Origin: Ruminococcus sp.
GTDB taxonomy: Bacteria; Bacillota; Clostridia; Oscillospirales; Ruminococcaceae
DNA: 12,197 bases
Assembly (NCBI GenBank): GCA_024697705.1
Contig: JAILFF010000255.1
Location: 1-12,197 of the forward strand
Direction: 5' to 3'
Shown: piece after piece, positions 7,369-12,197 of the stretch
Layout: every line of letters begins with the position of its first letter
Position numbering within the stretch: the stretch's first letter is position 1
Notes under the pieces: model-generated
Database searches by the model: none
Seen by the model: the letters and a program-made list of their open reading frames with translations, nothing else
Told to the model about the DNA's origin: nothing
Program-made: the position numbers and the translations under genes

Positions 7369-7452
7369 CTATTCTGTACTAATTTTACAATATATGAGCG
7401 CGCCTTTCTCACCAATAATTGCGGTAATATACCCAAAAATTGCGATTTTCAT
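7369..7452 (-). CDS. Possible 27-aa leader ORF upstream of the binding-protein gene
   Basis: A short ORF (begins MKIAIFGYITAIIGEKGAL, 27 aa, stop TAG) has GAGGAG 6 nt before its ATG, an ideal spacing. It lies between araC and the binding-protein gene on the same strand. Its codons overlap the two 21-bp-phased repeats and the proposed promoter. It could be translated only on a transcript that starts further upstream, for example readthrough from araC. I find the operator explanation more likely, so this is recorded with low confidence. Confidence 0.15.
   Translation of the reverse strand: MKIAIFGYITAIIGEKGALIYCKISTE
7382..7411 (-). promoter_or_regulatory. Probable activator-dependent promoter of the binding-protein gene
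   Basis: On the minus strand a TAAAAT -10 (7382-7387) lies 18 bp from a poor -35 hexamer TGAGAA (7406-7411), which touches the nearer AraC-type repeat (7412-7423). A weak -35 next to an activator site is typical of AraC-family control. An alternative pairing, TTGGTG with TATTGT at 17 bp, also exists, so the exact start site is uncertain. The leader would be about 70 nt. Confidence 0.45.
7412..7444 (-). promoter_or_regulatory. AraC-type operator: two direct repeats phased at 21 bp
   Basis: On the minus strand CGCAATTTTTGG (7433-7444) and CGCAATTATTGG (7412-7423) match at 11 of 12 positions and are 21 bp apart start to start, that is two helical turns. The repeat nearer the gene abuts the proposed -35 hexamer. 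The araC gene ends 86 bp upstream. Related repeats with the same phasing occur at the divergent promoter at 8477-8530. Confidence 0.6.
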
Positions 7453-7529
7453 ATAAGGCTCCTCATGATCCGTGCCTTTTTTGCTGCCGATGCAATAAAA
7501 AGCACATTTTCCTCCATTAGCCTTATTAG

Positions 7530-8384
7530 CTAATTATTGTTCTTCGGCGGACGATAGAGCCTGCGGAATTCCGAGGGAGTCCCGCCCTTCAGCTCCTTGA
7601 ACACTCTGTTGAATGTCGTCAGGCTGGAAAAGCCTACCTGCATCGCAACGTTCGTCACCGACATTTCTTCGTTCAGCAGCAGCATTTCCGCCGCCTTTAT
7701 CCTGCGCTGGTTAAGGAACGCTATGAACGTCGTATTGCAGTATTTCTTGAATATCCGCGAGAAGTGATACTTGCTGTAACCCGCCATATCCGCGAGGTCG
7801 TCAAGCGTTATATCGTTCATGTAATTCATGTCGATATATTTGAGTATGTTTCTGAACTTATCCGAATACTTTCCGTCTTCCTCGATATTCGCCGTACTCA
7901 GCTGATGCTCGCGTATCCTTGTAAGCATATTTATGAAATTGAGGTAAATACGCACCTCCGCAAGCTCTTCAAATTCGCTGTACAAGATATAGATATCTTT
8001 AAGCGTACTGTTGAGAGTTGAAAGCAGATCTCGGTCGTAATCCGCGTTTATCAGCAGGGGAGCGGCAAGCAGCGAGGAAAGATCCGTCAGTGCGGGATTG
8101 TCCGCCACCGTGCGGTTATCGAGCATGAAGAACAGCCTTCGCCCGGGCTGCGCCTTCATCTGGTGAAGTGTTCCCGCGGGGATAATAAGCACGTCGCGCT
8201 CCGAAAGCATATAGGACACGCCGTCGCATACCGCCTCAAAGGGATTGGTGAGCGGCATGATTATTTCGATGGCGTTATGCCAGTGCAGCGGATACTCTTC
8301 CGTTTCCACGTTGTCATAGATAAGGATACTGCGGTCGCCCATGTAGTCAACGGTCTCATAATCACCGTCAAGATGTGCTATCAA
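7530..8384 (-). CDS. AraC-family transcriptional regulator of the sugar-utilisation genes
   Basis: The product (284 aa from TTG 8384) has an N-terminal cupin-like sensor domain at about 30-95, with HWHNAIEIIMPL at 34-45 and ERDVLIIPAGTLHQMKA near 62-78. The C-terminal AraC DNA-binding domain has two helix-turn-helix units, DITLDDLADMAGYSKYHFSR at about 191-210 and SVTNVAMQVGFSSLTTFNRV at about 242-261, followed by the signature TPSEFRRLY. I chose TTG 8384 because GGAGGTG sits 6 nt upstream and a strong promoter lies at 8419-8447; the longer reading frame from 8447 would begin inside the -35 box. It lies between the binding-protein gene and the divergent mutarotase-like/GH3 unit, and both flanking promoters carry matching 21-bp-phased repeats. 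It probably senses a sugar and activates both. Confidence 0.93.
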   Translation of the reverse strand: MIAHLDGDYETVDYMGDRSILIYDNVETEEYPLHWHNAIEIIMPLTNPFEAVCDGVSYMLSERDVLIIPAGTLHQMKAQPGRRLFFMLDNRTVADNPALTDLSSLLAAPLLINADYDRDLLSTLNSTLKDIYILYSEFEELAEVRIYLNFINMLTRIREHQLSTANIEEDGKYSDKFRNILKYIDMNYMNDITLDDLADMAGYSKYHFSRIFKKYCNTTFIAFLNQRRIKAAEMLLLNEEMSVTNVAMQVGFSSLTTFNRVFKELKGGTPSEFRRLYRPPKNNN

Positions 8385-8418
8385 ACTTTTCACCTCCTTC
8401 TCGCTCACTCTAATATGT

Positions 8419-8447
8419 ATTATACCATATTGAATAAAAAAATGCAA
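8419..8447 (-). promoter_or_regulatory. Promoter of the araC-family gene
   Basis: On the minus strand TTGCAT (8442-8447) is separated by 17 bp from a perfect TATAAT (8419-8424), which is preceded by TGG and so forms an extended -10. The leader to TTG 8384 is about 28 nt. The triple repeat for the divergent promoter lies 30 bp or more behind this -35, close enough for autoregulation. Confidence 0.85.
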
Positions 8448-8476
8448 TAGTTTATCTCAAATTTTCATTTTTTTAT

Positions 8477-8530
8477 CGCAATAAATGAAATAAAATCAGT
8501 AATAAACGCAGCCAAATCCGCAAAAAACGA
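8477..8530 (+). promoter_or_regulatory. AraC-type operator: three direct repeats phased at 21 bp
   Basis: CGCAATAAATGA (8477-8488), AGTAATAAACGC (8498-8509) and CGCAAAAAACGA (8519-8530) start exactly 21 bp apart. The first and third match at 10 of 12 positions. The first and second match at 14 of 21 when the whole repeat unit is compared. The third abuts the -35 hexamer at 8531. A weak, in-phase fourth copy (CTCAAATTTTCA) may lie at 8456-8467. The core resembles CGCAATWWWTGG upstream of the binding-protein gene. Confidence 0.6.
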
Positions 8531-8560
8531 TTAGCAGCACATACAATTATAGTATATAAT
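8531..8560 (+). promoter_or_regulatory. Promoter of the mutarotase-like/GH3 operon
   Basis: TTAGCA (8531-8536, 4/6 to consensus) is followed by an 18-bp spacer and a perfect TATAAT (8555-8560). The 18-bp spacing and the contact of the -35 with the last direct repeat are the same as at the binding-protein promoter. Transcription should start near 8567. Confidence 0.65.
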
Positions 8561-8581
8561 TAAGTAAAATAGGGGTGATGT

Positions 8582-8635
8582 ATGTACAACTTGCACATTT
8601 TGCCCGGAATTAAAAGGAGGCTGTCTGTTTTATGA
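8582..8635 (+). CDS. Possible 17-aa leader ORF overlapping the next start codon
   Basis: An ORF of 17 codons (MYNLHILPGIKRRLSVL) follows AGGGGTG and lies within the predicted transcript. Its TGA at 8633-8635 overlaps the ATG at 8632 of the next gene (ATGA), and the Shine-Dalgarno of that gene (AAGGAGG, 8614-8620) lies inside its Lys-Arg-Arg codons. This layout would permit translational coupling, but so short an ORF can arise by chance. Confidence 0.2.
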   Translation: MYNLHILPGIKRRLSVL

Positions 8636-9534
8636 GTGTGAAAATGTCCGAGCTTGATTACAAGACCTTCGGGAAATGCGTGTTTCTCGAAAATGACACG
8701 GTGACATTGGGAGTTACCGTAGATGTGGGACCGCGCATAATCTGTTACTCGCTTAAGGGCAGGGAAAACGTTATGTTGGAGGATACCGAGCGCGTTTTTG
8801 CCGAGCCGGTAAAGGAGGGGCTTGGGACATGGTACACCTACGGCGGTCATCGGCTTTGGCTCTCTCCCGAGGTAAATCCCGAGACTTATGCTCCCGACAA
8901 CAGCCCCGTGAAATACCGCTTTGAAAACGGCGCCCTGTTCCTCGAACCGCCCGTAACGCATTTCGGCAAGCAGTTCCGAATGGAGATCGCCCTTGCGGAA
9001 AGCGGCACGGCTGTCGATGTCAAGCAGTCGATAACGAACAATTCCGACGCTGCGGCAGAATATGCGGCGTGGTCGATTACGGCGATGGCTCCCGGCGGCG
9101 TGTGCGTCGTTCCGATGTGTACGAGAAAGAGCGGCTATCTCCCGAACAGAGTCATCAGTATGTGGGAGTACGTCGATGTTTACGACCCGCGCTTTAAGCT
9201 TACGAACGAGTACGCGAGGATAAGGCAGGACAGCTTCATCAAAAAGGCGTTCAAGGTCGGCTTCAATGTCGAGGATAATTTCGCCGCCTACGCCGTGAAC
9301 AAGCAGATATTCGTCAAGACCTTCGGCGATTACGAGGACGTAAAGTACCCCGATTACGCCTGCAACTGCGAGGTCTACACCAATCCGCTGTTCCTTGAGG
9401 TCGAGATGCTGGGCGCCAAGAAGGAGTTTGCTCCCGGCGAAACTGCCGAGATATCCGAACGCTGGTATCTGCTCCCGAACGACAATGAGGACGAGCCGCA
9501 GATCGAAAAGATAAAGAACAGCGTTTTCGGCTGA
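8632..9534 (+). CDS. Mutarotase-like / DUF4380-like protein of the sugar operon
   Basis: This 300-aa cytoplasmic protein has no signal peptide or membrane segment. A beta-rich aldose-1-epimerase-like (galactose-mutarotase) fold is suggested by VTLGVTVDVGPRIICYSLKG at about 25-42 and the hallmark TYGGHRLWLSPE at 69-80, as in DUF4380-type proteins. Later segments include LFLEPPVTHFGKQFRMEIAL and, near the C-terminus, FLEVEMLGAKKEFAPGETAEISERWYLLP, also typical of mutarotase-fold proteins. The substrate is unknown; an interconverting or binding role for the sugar released by the neighbouring glycosidases is an inference. AAGGAGG lies 11 nt before the ATG, slightly long. It is the first gene after the AraC-type promoter and is followed 58 bp later by the GH3 gene with no terminator between, so they form one operon. 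Confidence 0.7.
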   Translation: MSVKMSELDYKTFGKCVFLENDTVTLGVTVDVGPRIICYSLKGRENVMLEDTERVFAEPVKEGLGTWYTYGGHRLWLSPEVNPETYAPDNSPVKYRFENGALFLEPPVTHFGKQFRMEIALAESGTAVDVKQSITNNSDAAAEYAAWSITAMAPGGVCVVPMCTRKSGYLPNRVISMWEYVDVYDPRFKLTNEYARIRQDSFIKKAFKVGFNVEDNFAAYAVNKQIFVKTFGDYEDVKYPDYACNCEVYTNPLFLEVEMLGAKKEFAPGETAEISERWYLLPNDNEDEPQIEKIKNSVFG

Positions 9535-9592
9535 AAAATAATATAGCAAATAATGGCATAAATATATTTTGCTGCATGAAAAGAGGTTCGTG

Positions 9593-11668
9593 ATGAAAAA
9601 ATACCTGGACGAAAAATTATCCGCACAGGAGCGTGCCGAGGCTCTTGTTGCTGAAATGACGATAGAGGAGGCTGCCTCTCAGCTGAGGTACGACGCTCCC
9701 GCGATCGAAAGGCTCGGCATACCCGCGTACAACTGGTGGAACGAGGGCGTTCACGGTCTTGCGCGCAGCGGGACCGCTACCATGTTCCCGCAGGCTATCG
9801 GTCTTGCCGCGATGTTCGACACCGATCTCGTCAGAAGGGCTGCCGACATCACCTCCACCGAAGCGAGGGCTAAATACAATCAGTATTCAAAGCACGGCGA
9901 CAGGGACATCTACAAGGGACTTACTCTCTGGGCGCCGAATATCAATATCTTCCGCGACCCGCGCTGGGGCAGAGGTCACGAGACCTACGGCGAAGACCCG
10001 TTCCTCACCGCCGAAAACGGCAAGGCTTTTGTAAAGGGCTTGCAGGGCGAGGGGAAAGTCTTGAAGACCGCCGCCTGCGCGAAGCATTTTGCGGTACACA
10101 GCGGTCCCGAGGCGATGCGTCACAGCTTTGACGCAAAGGCTGATCCGAAGGATATGACCGAGACCTATCTTTATGCGTTCGAGGCTCTTGTCAAGGATGC
10201 GAAGGTCGAAGCCGTAATGGGCGCTTACAACCGCGTCAACGGCGAGCCCGCCTGCGCAAGCGAGTTCCTTATGGGCAAGCTTAAGGAATGGGGGTTCGAC
10301 GGTCATTTCGTTTCCGACTGCTGGGCTATCAAGGATTTCCATGAAAACCACATGGTCACTTCCTCCCCCGTTGAGTCGGCGGCTATGGCGCTTAAAGCGG
10401 GCTGCGATGTAAACTGCGGCTGCACCTATGTGAATCTGCTGGCGGCGCTTGAACAGGGACTTATCACGGAAGACCTTATCCGCCGTTCGTGCGTAAAGCT
10501 GATGCGTGCGCGTATCCGCCTCGGTATGTTCGATAAGCACACCGAATATGACGATATTCCTTACAGCGTGGTATCGTCCGTTACGAACAAGCGTATGTCG
10601 CTGCTCTGCGCGGAAAAGTCGATGGTTCTTCTCAAAAATGAAGGACTTCTGCCGCTTAATGAGGATATGGTGCGTACGATCGCGGTCATCGGTCCGAACG
10701 CCAACAGCCGCGCCGCTCTTGAAGGCAACTACTGCGGCACCGCCGACAGATACGTTACCTTTGTCGAGGGCATCATGGACAGGTTCGGCGGAAGAGTGCT
10801 TTACTCAGAAGGCTGCCACCTCTACAAGAACAGGATATCGGGTCTCGCGCAGCCCGGCGACCGCTACGCCGAAGCCGAAGCAGCTGCCGAAAACGCCGAT
10901 GTTGTTGTACTCTGCGTAGGTCTTGACGCTACTATCGAGGGCGAAGAGGGCGACACAGGCAACGAATTCTCCTCGGGCGACAAGAACGGTCTGCTGCTGC
11001 CCGAGAGCCAGCGCATACTTGTCGATAAGATAATGAAGATCGGCAAGCCGACCATCATCGTCTGCGCGGCGGGAAGCGCCATCAATACCGAAGCCGACGC
11101 CGACGCGATCATCCACACATGGTATCCCGGCTCGGAGGGCGGCAAGGCGTTGGCGCAGATACTCTTCGGAGACTTCTCGCCTTCGGGCAAGCTCCCCGTG
11201 ACATTCTACGAAAGCACCGAAAAGCTCCCCGATTTCACCGATTATTCGATGAAGAACAGGACATACCGCTATACAACGGACAACGTGCTTTATCCGTTCG
11301 GTTTCGGTCTTAACTACGGCGATGTTCATGTGACCAAGCTTGAATACCGCGACGGCGTGGCTTATGTCACCGCCGAAAACAATGGCGACCGCACCGATGA
11401 GGTCATCGAGCTTTATATAAAGGATTACAGCGAGAATGCCGTTCCGAACGTAAGTTTGTGCGGCTTCAAGAGGGTACTTCTCGACCGCTGCGCCGAAGTT
11501 ACGGTGGAGATCCCTGTTCCCGAGATCGCATTTACAGCTGTTGACGAGTTCGGCGCGAGAAGAGTTTTCGGCGACAGATTCAAGCTTTACGCGGGAACTC
11601 ATCAGCCCGACGAACTCAGCTGCAAGCTCAGCGGTACGCCCTGCCTGAGCATTGATATAACTCTTTGA
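9593..11668 (+). CDS. Glycoside hydrolase family 3 beta-xylosidase/beta-glucosidase
   Basis: This 691-aa cytoplasmic enzyme should cleave terminal beta-linked sugars from short oligosaccharides. The N-terminal barrel (about 1-310) contains YNWWNEGVHGLARSG (46-60), the strongly conserved RDPRWGRGHETYGEDPFL (121-138), the KHF motif (164-166) and the nucleophile Asp242 in FVSDCWAIKDF. The second alpha/beta domain (about 330-545) carries the acid/base loop region around ATIEGEEGDTGNEF (446-459) and YPGSEGG (511-517). A fibronectin-III-like domain ends the protein (about 577-670). The EGVHG, SDC and NYCGTADRYVT features recall GH3 beta-xylosidases more than typical beta-glucosidases. ATG 9593 is preferred, with AGAGG 6-7 nt upstream; a TTG 24 nt earlier also opens the frame. 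No signal peptide is seen. It is followed by a strong terminator. Confidence 0.93.
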   Translation: MKKYLDEKLSAQERAEALVAEMTIEEAASQLRYDAPAIERLGIPAYNWWNEGVHGLARSGTATMFPQAIGLAAMFDTDLVRRAADITSTEARAKYNQYSKHGDRDIYKGLTLWAPNINIFRDPRWGRGHETYGEDPFLTAENGKAFVKGLQGEGKVLKTAACAKHFAVHSGPEAMRHSFDAKADPKDMTETYLYAFEALVKDAKVEAVMGAYNRVNGEPACASEFLMGKLKEWGFDGHFVSDCWAIKDFHENHMVTSSPVESAAMALKAGCDVNCGCTYVNLLAALEQGLITEDLIRRSCVKLMRARIRLGMFDKHTEYDDIPYSVVSSVTNKRMSLLCAEKSMVLLKNEGLLPLNEDMVRTIAVIGPNANSRAALEGNYCGTADRYVTFVEGIMDRFGGRVLYSEGCHLYKNRISGLAQPGDRYAEAEAAAENADVVVLCVGLDATIEGEEGDTGNEFSSGDKNGLLLPESQRILVDKIMKIGKPTIIVCAAGSAINTEADADAIIHTWYPGSEGGKALAQILFGDFSPSGKLPVTFYESTEKLPDFTDYSMKNRTYRYTTDNVLYPFGFGLNYGDVHVTKLEYRDGVAYVTAENNGDRTDEVIELYIKDYSENAVPNVSLCGFKRVLLDRCAEVTVEIPVPEIAFTAVDEFGARRVFGDRFKLYAGTHQPDELSCKLSGTPCLSIDITL

Positions 11669-11696
11669 TCTATTTTATACAACAGTCATGATAAAT

Positions 11697-11728
11697 AGGA
11701 TAGGGGGTCTGCTCCTATCCTGTTTTTT
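11697..11728 (+). terminator. Rho-independent terminator of the mutarotase-like/GH3 operon
   Basis: AGGATAGG (11697-11704) pairs perfectly with CCTATCCT (11714-11721) across a 9-nt loop and is followed by GTTTTTT. It begins 28 nt after the GH3 stop codon. Confidence 0.9.
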
Positions 11729-11729
11729 A

Positions 11730-11785
11730 AGAACCTGTTTAATATCGTCGAAAAGGCGCGTGCAACGAGATATTAAACAGGTTCT
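11730..11785. repeat. 56-bp element: perfect 17-bp inverted repeat with 22-nt loop
   Basis: AGAACCTGTTTAATATC (11730-11746) is the exact reverse complement of GATATTAAACAGGTTCT (11769-11785), with a 22-nt, more GC-rich centre. It starts right after the T run of the GH3 terminator and ends 30 nt before the esterase start. There is no T tract after it, so it is not a simple terminator. It could be a dispersed palindromic repeat, a small non-autonomous mobile element or an mRNA hairpin in the leader of the next gene. The choice cannot be made from one copy. Confidence 0.6.
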
Positions 11786-11815
11786 GAGGGCTATGCTTTT
11801 AAGGAGTGAAGCAAT

Positions 11816-12197
11816 ATGGATTTTTCGGTCATGCGTTTTTTGAGCGACGGTGCAATTCTTCAAAGCGGCGTGGAAAATACGGTCTGCGGTACCGCCGACT
11901 GCTTTGAAAAGGTCCTGCTGTCTGTTATCTCGGATGGCAAGGATATATGTTCGCTTTCCGGCATCGCGGACGAGCGCGGCTGCTGGGCGATAACATTGCC
12001 GCCGTTTAACGCGGGCTTTGGCAGCTATGAGCTGCGCTTTGTCTGCAAGGACAAGACCGTCACCGTTAAGGACGTGCTTTTCGGTGAGCTTTTTAATATC
12101 AGCGGGCAGTCGAACATGGAGCTGCCGCTCAACCGCACCTACGACCCCTACGAGCCGCCCGAGTTTGAGAAATTCGCTTTCGTGAGAGAATTTCGTC
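11816..12197 (+). CDS. SGNH-type esterase (sialate O-acetylesterase family), N-terminal part
   Basis: The first 127 codons are present; the gene runs off the right edge. The segment LFNISGQSNMELPLNR carries the block-I serine (Ser99 in GQSNM) characteristic of sialate-O-acetylesterase-like SGNH esterases. It is preceded by a beta-sandwich-like region of about 90 residues (ending VTVKDVLFGE), as is usual in this family, where a GDVWLCSGQSNM-type motif follows a small N-terminal domain. There is no signal peptide. Next to GH43 and GH3 xylosidase-type enzymes, a role in removing acetyl groups from imported xylo-oligosaccharides is more likely than sialic acid metabolism, but this is inference. 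AAGGAG lies 9 nt upstream of the ATG. The other catalytic residues lie outside the window. It follows a strong terminator, so it should have its own promoter, which I could not pinpoint. Confidence 0.8.
   Translation, partial: MDFSVMRFLSDGAILQSGVENTVCGTADCFEKVLLSVISDGKDICSLSGIADERGCWAITLPPFNAGFGSYELRFVCKDKTVTVKDVLFGELFNISGQSNMELPLNRTYDPYEPPEFEKFAFVREFR

Noticed and set aside
7462..7505. Stem-like sequence and a 14-codon ORF (MCFLLHRQQKRHGS) just after the araC stop
   Set aside because: The hairpin has mismatches and no following T tract, and the tiny ORF has an overly tight ribosome binding site spacing. Neither can be called with confidence.
9546..9556. GCAAATAATGG before the GH3 gene, similar to the AraC-type half-site
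   Set aside because: It is a single copy without a partner 21 bp away and without a correctly spaced -35/-10. GH3 is more simply transcribed with the gene before it.
1..12197. CRISPR arrays, tRNA/rRNA genes, riboswitch-like leaders and transposase genes
   Set aside because: No regularly spaced repeats beyond the operator units, no RNA gene hallmarks and no transposase-like coding sequence were seen anywhere in the window.

Overview
The window looks like a chromosomal segment of a low-GC-type Gram-positive gut or rumen Firmicute, most likely Ruminococcus or a close Oscillospiraceae relative. The reasons are strong AGGAGG-type ribosome binding sites, TTG starts, sigma-A style TTGACA/TATAAT promoters, a lipoprotein sugar-binding protein with a Thr/Glu-rich linker, and an assortment of intracellular GH43/GH3/SGNH carbohydrate enzymes. 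The genus is an inference. No RNA genes, CRISPR arrays or insertion sequences were seen.

Left part (1-4020) is housekeeping and regulatory. A minus-strand tex start (cut by the window edge) has a near-perfect promoter. Next comes a minus-strand small alarmone synthetase, probably starting at TTG 1007, with its own terminator. Then follows a two-gene minus-strand operon of WYL-domain proteins joined by an ATGA overlap and driven by a clear promoter at 3445-3473. A plus-strand tspO lies divergent to that operon.

Right part (4050-12197) is a hemicellulose or xylo-oligosaccharide utilisation locus. It holds a cytoplasmic GH43 glycosidase (+), a sugar ABC transporter binding lipoprotein (-), an AraC-family regulator (-), and a divergent pair made of a mutarotase-like/DUF4380-like protein and a GH3 beta-xylosidase/beta-glucosidase (+). 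After a strong terminator and an unusual 17-bp perfect inverted repeat comes the start of an SGNH/sialate-O-acetylesterase-type esterase, cut by the window end. All enzymes seen lack signal peptides, so the picture is import of oligosaccharides (binding protein here, permeases elsewhere) followed by cytoplasmic trimming and probably deacetylation.

The most interesting signal is regulatory. The promoter of the mutarotase-like/GH3 unit and the promoter region of the binding-protein gene both carry direct repeats of the type CGCAATWWWTGR. The repeats are phased at exactly 21 bp (two helical turns), the last repeat abuts the -35 hexamer, and an 18-bp spacer leads to the -10. This is the geometry expected for activation by an AraC-family protein, and the araC gene lies between the two sites. 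It defines a testable operator and a small regulon. Two short upstream ORFs sit in these same leaders and are flagged as low-confidence candidates.
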